DNA of 64,000 bases from NCBI RefSeq assembly GCF_913774235.1, contig NZ_CAJYDW010000007.1, positions 62,001 to 126,000 on the forward strand, written 5' to 3'. A model generated the notes under the pieces. The model searched no databases. It was given only the letters and a program-made list of their open reading frames with translations, and was not told the DNA's origin. This stretch comes from an uncultured Pseudomonas sp. (GTDB lineage Bacteria; Pseudomonadota; Gammaproteobacteria; Pseudomonadales; Pseudomonadaceae). The position numbers and the translations under genes are program-made. The first letter of the stretch is position 1, and every line of letters starts with the position of its first letter. Below are positions 28,957 through 38,257 of this stretch, piece by piece.

Positions 28957-29514
28957 TCAGGGCGTCAGCGGGACCTCGACCTTGAGCACCCAGTCCTCGC
29001 CTTCCTCCACCAACTGATCACTGGCCTGCAAGGCACCGCCCACCCCGACCAGCAGCACCTTCAGGTCCTGGCCGTCCTGACCCACCGTCCAGGAAAAGCT
29101 GCCACCCGGTCGTACCACCCGCCCCTGGCGTTCGCCACCGTCCCAGCGGGCACGCGGCAGGCGCAGGCTGAGGGCGCCGTCGGGGCGATAGCGCTCGTAG
29201 AACAGCGAGCGGTCGGCGGTGATCAGCAATTCGAAGCGCGCCGCGTCCTGATGGGTTTCCACATCCAGGATGACCGGGCGGCGGGCCTCGGCCGACCAGG
29301 GATCGGGATGGGTACGCTGGTACACCAGTTGGCCGATGATCATGCCGAACAGGCCGGCGCCCAGGGCGGCCGAGGCCAACCAGAGGGTCAGCCGCTGGCG
29401 CTGGGCGCGCCATTCGGCCCTGAGCAGATCGGGATCTTCCACCCGCGCCAGTTCTTCCTGGCGGGCACGGTGCTCGCGCAGCAGCCCGTCGACCAGCCGG
29501 CGCCAGAGACTCAC
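28957..29514 (-). CDS. Conserved membrane protein (PA5126-like), function unknown
   Basis: 185 residues from a GTG start. A charged cytoplasmic N-terminus (about 1-40, MSLWRRLVDGLLREHRARQEEL...) precedes one membrane helix (LTLWLASAALGAGLFGMIIGQLVY, about 42-65) and a beta-rich C-terminal domain that should lie in the periplasm (ILDVETHQDAARFELLITADRSLFYERY). No domain is recognised. The gene is divergent from trmL with a 72-bp gap; this neighbourhood (ntrC, this gene, trmL) is conserved in Pseudomonas. Confidence 0.75.
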   Translation of the reverse strand: MSLWRRLVDGLLREHRARQEELARVEDPDLLRAEWRAQRQRLTLWLASAALGAGLFGMIIGQLVYQRTHPDPWSAEARRPVILDVETHQDAARFELLITADRSLFYERYRPDGALSLRLPRARWDGGERQGRVVRPGGSFSWTVGQDGQDLKVLLVGVGGALQASDQLVEEGEDWVLKVEVPLTP

Positions 29515-29586
29515 CGGCCCGCCCCGCTCGCGACGGCACGCCTACGGCGCAGTACCATAGACGCTTTGCCAGGCGCCCTGCCCTTC

Positions 29587-30054
29587 ATGTTCGACATCAT
29601 CCTCTACCAACCGGAAATTCCACCCAACACCGGCAACGTCATTCGCCTGTGCGCCATCACTGGCTGCCGCCTGCACCTGATCGAGCCGCTGGGCTTCGCG
29701 CTGGACGACAAGAAATTGCGTCGCGCCGGCTTGGACTACCACGAGTGGTCCAGCGTGCGGACCCATGCCAGCCTCGCGGCCTGTATAGCAGATTTGCAGC
29801 CGCCCCGACTGCTGGCCTTCACCACCAAGGCCAGCCATCCCTTCACCGAGATCGCCTATGCGCCGGGCGATGCCCTGCTGTTCGGCCCGGAAAGCCGCGG
29901 GCTGCCGGCCGAGGTGCTGGAGTCCCTGCCACCGGAACAGCGGCTACGCCTGCCGATGCTGCCCAATCGCCGCAGCCTCAATCTATCCAACACCGTGGCC
30001 GTGGCGGTCTACGAAGGCTGGCGCCAACTGGGCTTCGCCGCACCGCCGGGCTGA
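29587..30054 (+). CDS. trmL: tRNA (cytidine/uridine-2'-O-)-methyltransferase TrmL
   Basis: 155 residues, the length of the minimal SPOUT methyltransferase TrmL, which methylates the wobble ribose of tRNA-Leu isoacceptors using SAM. Knotted-fold motifs are NTGNVIRLCAITG (motif 1), LLFGPESRGLP (motif 2) and LPMLPNRRSLNLSNTVAVAVYE (motif 3). The start MFDIILYQPEIPPN is chosen because it aligns with the family; the longer open frame to the left lies antisense to the neighbouring gene. Confidence 0.95.
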   Translation: MFDIILYQPEIPPNTGNVIRLCAITGCRLHLIEPLGFALDDKKLRRAGLDYHEWSSVRTHASLAACIADLQPPRLLAFTTKASHPFTEIAYAPGDALLFGPESRGLPAEVLESLPPEQRLRLPMLPNRRSLNLSNTVAVAVYEGWRQLGFAAPPG

Positions 30055-30130
30055 CGGCTAGAACCTTCCTGCCAGACACGTCGTCCGATGGTTGATAGGC
30101 ACATCGCCCTACAGCCACGCGAGGCGCACC

Positions 30131-32479
30131 ATGAGCAAGATCGGCAAACCCAAGGTTGAACGCTACGACGCCCCTTCCGGCGGCTGGGGCTCGGCCCGCT
30201 CGGTGACCGAGATCGTGCTGCGCGAACGCGTGCCCTTGAAATCGGGTGCCTTGTTGGCCAAGCAGAACAAGCATGGCGGCTTCGCCTGCGTCAGCTGCGC
30301 CTGGGCCAAGCCGGGCAAGCCCCACCCGCTGGAATTCTGCGAGAACGGCGCCAAGGCCACCGCCTGGGAAGTCACCAGCAAGAGATGCGGGCCTGAGTTC
30401 TTCGCCCAGCACTCGCTCAGCGAACTGCGGGGCTGGCGCGACTACGATCTGGAAGAGGTCGGCCGTCTGACCCATCCGCTGCGCTACGATGCCACCAGCG
30501 ACCGCTATCGTCCCGTGAGCTGGGCCGAGGCCTTCGCCGACATCGGGGCCGAACTCCAGGCGCTGGACCCCGACTCGGTGATCTTCTACGCCTCGGGCCG
30601 CGCGGCGCTGGAAACCTCCTACCTCTATCAGCTCTACGCCCGCCTATACGGCACCAACAACCTGCCGGACAGCTCCAATATGTGCCACGAAAGCACCTCG
30701 GTAGCCCTGCCCAAGAGCATCGGCGTGACCGTAGGCACCGTGACCCTGAACGACTTCGCCGAGGCCGACTGCCTGCTGTTCTTCGGCCAGAACCCGGGTA
30801 GCAACAGTCCGCGGATGCTGCATGACCTGCAGGAGGCGCGTAAGCGCGGCGCCCCCATCATCACCTTCAATCCCTTGCGCGAGCGTGGCCTGGAAACCTT
30901 CGTCAATCCACAGTCGCCAGTGGAGATGCTGACCGATCACCCGACCCAGATCAGTACCCAGTACCACCAACTCAAGCCGGGTGGTGACACCGCTGCCTTG
31001 GCCGGCCTGTGCAAGGCGCTGCTGGCGGCCGATGACGAGGCACGCGAACAGGGCCGCCCGGCCGTGCTCGACCATGCCTTCATCGCCGAGCACTGCCATG
31101 GCTTCGCCGACTTCTGCGACTGGCTGCAGCGTCAGGAGTGGCCACAGCTTGAGCGGCAGTCGGGACTGACCCGCAGCGCCCTGGAAGCGGCCGCGGCGGT
31201 CTACGCCCGTTGCCAGAAAGTCATCGGCATCTATGGCATGGGCCTCACCCAGCACCGCCATGGGGTGGAGACCATCCAGATGCTGGCCAACCTGCTGTTG
31301 CTGCGCGGCAACATCGGCAAGCCGGGCGCCGGCATCTGCCCGGTGCGCGGGCACTCCAACGTTCAGGGCCAGCGCACCGTCGGCATCACCGAGAAGCCGG
31401 AGCTGGCGCCGCTCGACCAGCTTGGCGAGCGTTTCGGCTTCGCCCCGCCGCGGGACAAGGGCCGCAATACCGTGGAAGCCTGCGAAGGCATCCTCGATGG
31501 CTCGGTGAAGGCCTTCATCGGCCTGGGCGGCAACTTCCTGCGTGCCATTCCCGAGACCAGCCTGATGGAGCCAGCCTGGCGCTCGCTGCGCCTGTCGGTG
31601 CAGATCGCCACCAAGCTCAATCGCAATCACCTGGTACCGGCGGACAAGACCTACCTACTGCCCTGCATCGGCCGGACCGAGATCGACCGCCAGAATGGCG
31701 TGGAGCAGGCCCACAGCACGGAGGACAGCACCGGCTGCGTCCACGGCTGGCGTGGTGTGGCCGAACCGCCGGAAGGTGACCTGCTGTCGGAGCCGGCCAT
31801 CGTTGCCGGCCTGGCCAAGGCCACCCTGCCGGACAATCCCCAGGTAACCTGGGATGCCTGGGTCGCCGACTACGGGCTGATCCGCGACGAGATCGCCCGC
31901 TCCTTCCCGGAGATCTTCCATGACTTCAATGCCAGGATGTGGGAGGTAGGCGGTTTCCATCGCCCACTGCCAGCGGCCAAGCGCGAATGGAAGACCGAGA
32001 CCGGTAAGGCCAATCTCATCGTTCCGCGCAGTCTGGAGGAAAATCCGGACATGCCGGCCACCGGTCGCGACGTCCTGACCCTGATGACGCTACGCAGCAA
32101 CGACCAATTCAACACCACCATTTACGGCTACCACGACCGCTTCCGCGGCGTGAAGGGTACCCGCGCAGTGCTGCTGATGAATCGCAACGACATCGAGCGC
32201 CTGGGCCTGGCCGAAGGTGACAAGGTGCAGGTGGCGACAGTGGCCGATGACGGCGTGCGCCGCGAGGTGGGGCCGCTAAGGGTCACTCCCTACAACATTC
32301 CGGAAGGCGCCTGCGGTGGTTACTACCCGGAATGCAACGCCCTGATCCCGCTCTGGCACCACGCCGAAGGCAGCAAGGTCCCGGCGGCCAAGGCCATCCC
32401 GGTGCGCCTGAACAAGTTGATCGCGGCGAACGATGGCAGCTTTCCGGTGGAACCTGAGGGGTATGGGGAGCAGTACTGA
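30131..32479 (+). CDS. FdhF/YdeP-like molybdopterin oxidoreductase, paralogue 1
   Basis: 782 residues. Belongs to the formate-dehydrogenase-alpha-like family that includes E. coli YdeP, with bis-MGD cofactor and probably one iron-sulfur cluster (CVSCAWAKPG...FCENGAKA, about residues 55-80). Molybdopterin-binding segments include YGTNNLPDSSNMCHE, FFGQNPGSNSPRML, GMGLTQHRHGVETIQ and the C-terminal RSNDQFNTTIYGYHDRFRGVKG. There is no signal peptide, so it is cytoplasmic, and there is no UGA for selenocysteine. The true substrate is unknown; YdeP is linked to acid resistance. It stands alone, with its own terminator. A second homologue lies at 40959-43283. Confidence 0.9.
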   Translation: MSKIGKPKVERYDAPSGGWGSARSVTEIVLRERVPLKSGALLAKQNKHGGFACVSCAWAKPGKPHPLEFCENGAKATAWEVTSKRCGPEFFAQHSLSELRGWRDYDLEEVGRLTHPLRYDATSDRYRPVSWAEAFADIGAELQALDPDSVIFYASGRAALETSYLYQLYARLYGTNNLPDSSNMCHESTSVALPKSIGVTVGTVTLNDFAEADCLLFFGQNPGSNSPRMLHDLQEARKRGAPIITFNPLRERGLETFVNPQSPVEMLTDHPTQISTQYHQLKPGGDTAALAGLCKALLAADDEAREQGRPAVLDHAFIAEHCHGFADFCDWLQRQEWPQLERQSGLTRSALEAAAAVYARCQKVIGIYGMGLTQHRHGVETIQMLANLLLLRGNIGKPGAGICPVRGHSNVQGQRTVGITEKPELAPLDQLGERFGFAPPRDKGRNTVEACEGILDGSVKAFIGLGGNFLRAIPETSLMEPAWRSLRLSVQIATKLNRNHLVPADKTYLLPCIGRTEIDRQNGVEQAHSTEDSTGCVHGWRGVAEPPEGDLLSEPAIVAGLAKATLPDNPQVTWDAWVADYGLIRDEIARSFPEIFHDFNARMWEVGGFHRPLPAAKREWKTETGKANLIVPRSLEENPDMPATGRDVLTLMTLRSNDQFNTTIYGYHDRFRGVKGTRAVLLMNRNDIERLGLAEGDKVQVATVADDGVRREVGPLRVTPYNIPEGACGGYYPECNALIPLWHHAEGSKVPAAKAIPVRLNKLIAANDGSFPVEPEGYGEQY

Positions 32480-32503
32480 AGGCCCGGCAGCACCCTGAAC
32501 GGC

Positions 32504-32535
32504 AAAAAGCCCAACGCCAAGGTGTTGGGCTTTTT
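32504..32535. terminator. Bidirectional intrinsic terminator between oxidoreductase and putA
   Basis: AGCCCAACGCC/GGTGTTGGGCT (32508-32518 with 32521-32531) flanked by five A and five T; serves the two convergent genes. Confidence 0.9.
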
Positions 32536-32570
32536 GCTGGACTCGCTATCCCGGCGTGCCCACTAGGACC

Positions 32571-35500
32571 TCAACCGATGGTCATCAGACTGGCATTGCC
32601 CCCTGCCGCCGCGGTGTTCACGCTCAGGGCGCGCTCGATGAGCAGGCGCTCCAGCGGGATGGCGGTCTCGCCCCGGGCCAGGCCCTGGACGCCGACGATG
32701 GGGCCGTTGCGCTTGGCCACCTGTTGGCAGACCTGGCGCAGCTGGTCGGAGTCGCCGTGATGCAGGACGGCCTCGAAGGCGACCTCGTCCTTGCGCCAGT
32801 CGGCGGCCACCTGCACTCGCGCCCGTACCGTTTGCGGCAGGCGATTCAGGGTGGCCTTGTGACCTTCTTCGACCAGGGCGGTGCTACCCACCGCCATGAC
32901 CGCCGCCAGTTGCAGCAGCAGATCGCTTTCGTCCGCAGCCAGGCACAGCACCCGGCTGCGTGGCAGCAGGCTGTAGCTGTTGCGCTCGCCAGTCGGACCG
33001 GGCAATAGGCGGGTCAGGCCGCTCAGGGATTCCTCAGCGAAGCGGACGCAGGCCTGCTCCAGCTCGCCCAGCCCCTGCTGCTTGGCCCAGTCCTGCAACG
33101 CCGCGAGCGGATTGCCCGCCTGCTGGCGCAGGGCCTCGCGTACCTGCCATTCGGTCTCGCCAGCGCTGCCCTTGGCCAGGGCCACGGCGGGATCGCCGTC
33201 AGGACGGGTGCTGAGGAGGCGATAGAGGTACAGCGGACCGCCGGCCTTGGGACCGGTACCGGAAAGGCCTTCGCCACCGAAGGGTTGCACCCCGACCACC
33301 GCGCCGACCATGTTGCGGTTGACGTAGAGGTTGCCGGCATGGGCGCGCTCGATCACCTTGGCGATGGTCTCATCGATGCGGGTGTGCACGCCGAAGGTCA
33401 GGCCGTAGCCGGTAGCATTGATCTGGTCGATGACCTTGTCCAGGTCCTTGCGGGCGTAGCGCACCACGTGCAGCACCGGCCCGAAGACTTCGCGACCCAG
33501 CTCGGCCAGGCTTTCCAGCTCGATCAGGGTAGGCATGACGAAGGTGCCGCGGTGGATGGCATCGCCTTCCACGCGACCGCCCTGGTGTACTCGCCGGCCT
33601 TTGCCCTTGAGGGTCTGGATGTGTTTCTCGATGGTGGCCTTGGCCTCGCCGTCGATCACCGGGCCGATGTCGATGGCCAGGTTCTCCGGATTGCCCAGAC
33701 GGCATTCGGCCATGGCGCCCTTGAGCATCTCCAGCACGCGGTCAGCCACGTCGTCCTGCACGCAGAGCACGCGCAGGGCCGAGCAGCGCTGGCCGGCGCT
33801 GTCGAAGGCGGAGGCGACCACATCGGTCACCACCTGCTCGGCCAGTGCCGAGGAATCGACGATCATGGCGTTCTGGCCGCCGGTCTCGGCGATCAGCGGG
33901 ATCGGCCGGCCCTGGGCGTCCAGGCGCCCGGCGATGTTGCGCGCGAGGATCTGGGCGACTTCGGTGGAGCCGGTGAACATCACGCCCTTGACGCGCACGT
34001 CGCCCACCAGGGCGGCGCCGATGCTAGCGCCCTCGCCCGGCAGCAGCTGCAGCACGCCCTCGGGAATACCGGCCTCCAGCAACAGGCGCACGGCCTGGGC
34101 GGCGATCAGCGGGGTCTGCTCGGCCGGCTTGGCCAGCACGGTGTTGCCGGCGGCCAGAGCCGCGGCGATCTGGCCGGCAAAGATCGCCAGGGGGAAGTTC
34201 CAGGGGCTGATGCAGACCACCGGGCCCAGCGGGCGGTGGCTGTCATTGGCGAAGTCACGGCGCACCAGGGCGGCGTAGTAGCGCAGGAAGTCGACCGCCT
34301 CGCGCACCTCGGCGATGGCGTTGGCGTAGGTCTTGCCCGCCTCGCGCACCAGCAGGCCCATCAGCGGCTGGATCTGCGCCTCCATCAGTTCGGCGGCGCG
34401 CTCCAGGGCGGCGGCGCGCTGCTCGGGCGGCGTGGCCTGCCAGATGGGGGCGGCGGCCAGGGCCTCTTCCAGGGCGATGTCGACGTCGGCGCGGGTGGCG
34501 TTGCTCACCTGGCCGACCCGGTCGCGGCGATCGGCCGGATTGAGTACCGGTTGCGCAATCGACGGCTCGCTGGCGCGGCCCAGTAGCGGACGAGCTTCCC
34601 AGGCAGTGCTGCCACTCGCCAGCAGGGCTGCGGACAGCGAACCCAGGCGGTGCTCGCTGGACAGGTCCAGACCACTGGAATTACGCCGCTCGGCGCCATA
34701 GAGGGCGCTCGGATGGGGAATGCGCGGATGCGGCAGGCCGATGCCGCCTTCGCTGGCGGACTGCCGTTCGATCTGCACCACCGGATCGGCCACCAGCTCA
34801 TCCAGAGAGATGGAATGGTCGGCGATGCGGTTGACGAAGGAGGTGTTGGCGCCGTTTTCCAGGAGACGACGGACCAGGTAGGCCAGCAGCGTCTCGTGGG
34901 TACCCACCGGGGCATAGATACGGCACGGTCGCGCCAGTTTGCCGTCCTTGACGCTGCCCACCACCTGCTCGTACAGCGGCTCGCCCATCCCGTGCAGGCA
35001 CTGGAATTCGTATTGGCCGGGGTAGTAGTTCTGCCCGCCCATCTGGTAGATGGCCGCCAGGGTATGGGCGTTGTGGGTGGCGAATTGCGGATAGATGGAT
35101 TCCGGCGCCGCCAGCAGCTTGCGGGCGCAGGCCAGGTAGGCCACGTCGGTATAGACCTTGCGGGTATAGACCGGATAACCCTCCAGGCCTTCCACCTGGG
35201 CGCGCTTGATCTCGCTGTCCCAGTAGGCGCCCTTGACCAGACGGATCATCAGCCGGCGCCGGCTGCGCTTGGCCAGGTCGATCAGGTAGTCGATCACCAG
35301 CGGGCAGCGCTTCTGGTAAGCCTGGATGACGAAGCCAATGCCGTTCCAGCCGGCCAGTTGTGGCTCGAAGGACAGCCGCTCCAAGAGGTCCAGGGAGATT
35401 TCCAGGCGATCGGCTTCCTCGGCGTCGATGTTCAGGCCGATGTCGTAACGCTTGGCCAGCAGGGTCAGTTCCAGCAGGCGCGGATAGAGTTCGCTCATCA

Positions 35501-36539
35501 CCCGGTCGTACTGGGCGCGGCTGTAGCGCGGATGCAGGGCCGAGAGCTTGATGGAGATGCCCGGGCCCTCGTAGATGCCGCGGCCATGGGAGGCCTTGCC
35601 GATGGAATGGATGGCCTGCTCGTAGGAGGCCAGGTAGCGACGGGCATCGGCCTCGGTCAGGGCCGCTTCGCCGAGCATGTCGTAGCTGTAGCGGAAGCCC
35701 TTCGCCTCGAACTTGCTGGCGTTGGCCAGGGCTTCGGCGATGGTCTCGCCGGTGACGAATTGCTCGCCCATCAGGCGCATGGCCATGTCCACGCCCTTGC
35801 GGATCACCGGTTCGCCGCTCTTGCCGATGAGCCGGTTGAGCGAGCTGGTGAGGCCGGCCTCGTTATGGGTCGACACCAGGCGACCGGTCAGCAGCAGACC
35901 CCAGGTGGCGGCATTGACGAACAGCGAGGGGCTGTTGCCCAGGTGCGGCTGCCAGTTGCCGGTGCTGATCTTGTCGCGGATCAGGGCATCGCGGGTGCCC
36001 TTGTCGGGGATGCGCAGCAGGGCCTCAGCCAGGCACATCAGGGCGACGCCCTCTTGGGACGACAGCGAGAATTCACGGAGCAGACTCTGCACCATCCCGG
36101 AGCGCCCGGTTGCACCCTTGGCGTTGCGCAGCTTCTCGGCGATGCGATGGGCCAGTTCGTGGGTAGCCTTGGCCTGGGCAACGGGCAGGCGTGCCTGCTC
36201 CAGCAGCAGCGGCAGCAGCTCCTCTTCCGGACGGCGATAGGCGGCGGTGATGGCCGAGCGCAGCACCGATTGCGGCAGGATGCTCTCGGCGAATTCCAGG
36301 AACGGCTGGTAGACCGGATCGGCGAGGGCCTCGACGGCCTCATTGTCACCCTCGGCCAGCCGCTGGGCGATACCCTGCAAATCGGCCAGGGTCGCGCCGC
36401 TTTCCAGGGTTTCCAAGTAGGTATAGATGGCCTGCTTGATCAGCCAGTGCGGGGTGCGGTCGATACGGCGCGCAGCTTCTTTGAGGCGATCGCGAGTGGC
36501 TTCATCGAGCTTCACGCCCAGGGTGGTTGTGGTGGCCAT
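32571..36539 (-). CDS. putA: Trifunctional PutA: proline dehydrogenase, P5C dehydrogenase and repressor
   Basis: 1322 residues. PutA oxidises proline to glutamate with FAD and then NAD+, channelling the intermediate; it associates with the membrane when reduced. The N-terminal ribbon-helix-helix (TTTLGVKLDEATRDRLKEAARRI...) marks the DNA-binding, autoregulatory form. The PRODH barrel (about 190-570) has SIKLSALHPRY and RLVKGAYWDSEIK; the aldehyde dehydrogenase domain (about 600-1110) has ISPWNFPLAIF, the motif LIAETGGQNAM and the catalytic Cys in SAGQRCSALRVL. The C-terminal extension (to 1322) is typical. Start ATG 36539 begins the RHH strand; GTTGCA boxes lie 65-168 bp upstream. No putP transporter is adjacent. 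Confidence 0.97.
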   Translation of the reverse strand: MATTTTLGVKLDEATRDRLKEAARRIDRTPHWLIKQAIYTYLETLESGATLADLQGIAQRLAEGDNEAVEALADPVYQPFLEFAESILPQSVLRSAITAAYRRPEEELLPLLLEQARLPVAQAKATHELAHRIAEKLRNAKGATGRSGMVQSLLREFSLSSQEGVALMCLAEALLRIPDKGTRDALIRDKISTGNWQPHLGNSPSLFVNAATWGLLLTGRLVSTHNEAGLTSSLNRLIGKSGEPVIRKGVDMAMRLMGEQFVTGETIAEALANASKFEAKGFRYSYDMLGEAALTEADARRYLASYEQAIHSIGKASHGRGIYEGPGISIKLSALHPRYSRAQYDRVMSELYPRLLELTLLAKRYDIGLNIDAEEADRLEISLDLLERLSFEPQLAGWNGIGFVIQAYQKRCPLVIDYLIDLAKRSRRRLMIRLVKGAYWDSEIKRAQVEGLEGYPVYTRKVYTDVAYLACARKLLAAPESIYPQFATHNAHTLAAIYQMGGQNYYPGQYEFQCLHGMGEPLYEQVVGSVKDGKLARPCRIYAPVGTHETLLAYLVRRLLENGANTSFVNRIADHSISLDELVADPVVQIERQSASEGGIGLPHPRIPHPSALYGAERRNSSGLDLSSEHRLGSLSAALLASGSTAWEARPLLGRASEPSIAQPVLNPADRRDRVGQVSNATRADVDIALEEALAAAPIWQATPPEQRAAALERAAELMEAQIQPLMGLLVREAGKTYANAIAEVREAVDFLRYYAALVRRDFANDSHRPLGPVVCISPWNFPLAIFAGQIAAALAAGNTVLAKPAEQTPLIAAQAVRLLLEAGIPEGVLQLLPGEGASIGAALVGDVRVKGVMFTGSTEVAQILARNIAGRLDAQGRPIPLIAETGGQNAMIVDSSALAEQVVTDVVASAFDSAGQRCSALRVLCVQDDVADRVLEMLKGAMAECRLGNPENLAIDIGPVIDGEAKATIEKHIQTLKGKGRRVHQGGRVEGDAIHRGTFVMPTLIELESLAELGREVFGPVLHVVRYARKDLDKVIDQINATGYGLTFGVHTRIDETIAKVIERAHAGNLYVNRNMVGAVVGVQPFGGEGLSGTGPKAGGPLYLYRLLSTRPDGDPAVALAKGSAGETEWQVREALRQQAGNPLAALQDWAKQQGLGELEQACVRFAEESLSGLTRLLPGPTGERNSYSLLPRSRVLCLAADESDLLLQLAAVMAVGSTALVEEGHKATLNRLPQTVRARVQVAADWRKDEVAFEAVLHHGDSDQLRQVCQQVAKRNGPIVGVQGLARGETAIPLERLLIERALSVNTAAAGGNASLMTIG

Positions 36540-36603
36540 GCGCAGATCCTCAAGCAAGAAGGCGTCGAAATTCGGCGCAGCTTAGCGCCGCTTGAAATAA
36601 AAG

Positions 36604-36707
36604 TGCAACCAAGTGCAACCCGAAATACTCTACCGTCGATCCGGTTGCACCCGGCAGGAAGTAACAGCTGGCTTCTCTATGCAGAGATCAGGCCAAGGGG
36701 TTGCAAC
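36604..36707. promoter_or_regulatory. PutA operator boxes (GTTGCA)
   Basis: E. coli PutA recognises GTTGCA hexamers. Here the hexamer appears as TGCAAC at 36604-36609 and 36614-36619 (10 bp apart, one helical turn), GTTGCA at 36644-36649 and a palindromic GTTGCAAC at 36700-36707. Four boxes within about 100 bp directly upstream of a PutA with an intact ribbon-helix-helix strongly suggest autoregulation. Confidence 0.85.
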
Positions 36708-36833
36708 GGCCAGCAGGCAAGTCGAACCCCCTGGCTCGCGACGCCGGGCATTCCCAGTCAGCCGAAAGCGAAGGTGGCGCTGCGAGCAGGTGTTACCCCG
36801 CTTCCCGTAGCCCCAAGCAGACAGTGCCGCCGC

Positions 36834-37823
36834 CTAGTTCAGCGACGGAAAATGCGGCAGGACGAACTCGCCCAGCTCCTGCACGATCTCGCTGGCCGGG
36901 CGCCGCGAAGGCCGCAGGTTGAGGGCCAGGTGATTGACCCCGGCCTCCTGCAACTGGCCGAGGTAGTCCACCAGCGCCCGCCGACCGCAAGACAGCCCAG
37001 CGTGAATCGGCCGCGGCGGCTGGGCCGGATCACTGGCCAACTCGAAGAACAGCCCCTGGGCGAACGGCTTGAACAGCTCGCGGCCGCCGATCTCGTCCAG
37101 CGCCTCGCGCCACACCCGGGTCAGCGCCGGGACATGTTCGGCAGGCACGAAGTAGTAGAACCAGCCATCGGCCTTGGCGGCGATCCAATCCACCGTCTGC
37201 CGACTACGCCCGGTCACCAGCGCCGGGATGCGGCCGTGCACCGGCTTGGGCACCAGATCGGCCACCCCCTGCAGATCGCCGAAGCGGCGGAATTCACCCA
37301 AGGGGAAATTCGTCTCGCCCGCGAGGCGGAACATCTCAAAGGCATCGCGAAAGCGCTCGCCGCGGCGCTCGAATTCGTTTTCCAAACCGAAGGCCGGATA
37401 CTCCACCGGCCGATCCCCGGAGGCCACCCCCAGCACCAGTCGCCCATCGCTGAGCTGATCGACCGAAGCCGCCATCTTGGCCAGGTGCAGGGGATGGCGC
37501 AGCGTGATGACCGCACTGCCGGTGGCCAGGGTCAGGCGCTCGGTGATACCGGCCAAATAGCCCAGGTAGGTGAAGGGCTCGAACACCTGGCCGGCATCGT
37601 TGAAGCCGGGGTCGTAGAAGGGCACGTCGCGTGCCCAGAGCGCCGCGAAACCCAACTGATCGGCCAGGCGCGCCAGCCGGGCGTGGTCGCGCAGCGTTGG
37701 CATGGGATCGTCGGGATAACCCTCCAGGGGCAGCAGGAAGCCCAGGGTCAGGCGGCCGGGCGCGAAGAGGCGCGAGAAGCCCGGATGCTGGAGAAAGGCG
37801 CGGCGGCGGTCCGTGAGAGGCAT
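36834..37823 (-). CDS. LLM-class (luciferase-like) flavin oxidoreductase
   Basis: 329 residues with the bacterial-luciferase fold: LTLGFLLPLEGY, GFAALWARDVPFYDPGF, ITLRHPLHLAKMAASVDQLSDGRLVLGVASGDRPVEY and ALVTGRSRQTVDWIAAKADGWFYYF. These enzymes use reduced FMN or F420 to oxidise diverse compounds; most pseudomonad members use FMN. The substrate is not evident. No flavin reductase is adjacent. Start ATG 37823 aligns with the family; the 294-bp gap downstream belongs to the putA control region. Likely monocistronic. Confidence 0.85.
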   Translation of the reverse strand: MPLTDRRRAFLQHPGFSRLFAPGRLTLGFLLPLEGYPDDPMPTLRDHARLARLADQLGFAALWARDVPFYDPGFNDAGQVFEPFTYLGYLAGITERLTLATGSAVITLRHPLHLAKMAASVDQLSDGRLVLGVASGDRPVEYPAFGLENEFERRGERFRDAFEMFRLAGETNFPLGEFRRFGDLQGVADLVPKPVHGRIPALVTGRSRQTVDWIAAKADGWFYYFVPAEHVPALTRVWREALDEIGGRELFKPFAQGLFFELASDPAQPPRPIHAGLSCGRRALVDYLGQLQEAGVNHLALNLRPSRRPASEIVQELGEFVLPHFPSLN

Positions 37824-38257
37824 TGGATTCCTTGCCAGCGATGAGAGAGCAGACACCTTCTATGGAGTCTAGCCACCGTACAGGGTTCGATCAGCCCCCT
37901 GACGCTCGCTCCATACCGGGCAGTGTCCCGCATTCCAGCCTCCCCAATGACAGCTACCATCCCTTACGCCCCTATCTGCCGTGCACCCTTCGTTAGCGCA
38001 CCCTCTACAGCCGGCCCTCCATAAAGGAATACTTTTAATAAATATTCTTATAGAAGGAAAAAATCATATAAAGACTCCAACTACTTAATTAAACAACATG
38101 GCCGAAACAAACACAGAAGGCGTCAAATTAAAAAGACGTACTAATAATAGGCGTCAAATAAAAATCATTGACACCCCTGACAAGACTCCTATCTATTCAT
38201 ATCACTTCACCGAACTAAATTTTTCAACGACTGCGATATCGCGGCCAGGATTTTCTC
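37824..38257 (+). promoter_or_regulatory. AT-rich control region of the chemoreceptor gene
   Basis: About 430 bases without a supported gene, unusually AT-rich from 38020. Two direct repeats GGCGTCAAAT (38119-38128 and 38150-38159) are 31 bp apart, about three helical turns, just before a sigma-70-like promoter TTGACA (38168-38173), 16 bp, TATCTA (38190-38195). The repeats are a candidate activator or repressor site. The short frame from 38098 overlaps the receptor start and looks non-coding. Confidence 0.5.

Noticed and set aside
30131-32479. Selenocysteine in the FdhF-like proteins
   Set aside because: Neither oxidoreductase has an in-frame TGA, and no SECIS-like hairpin is needed. They belong to the YdeP-like group.
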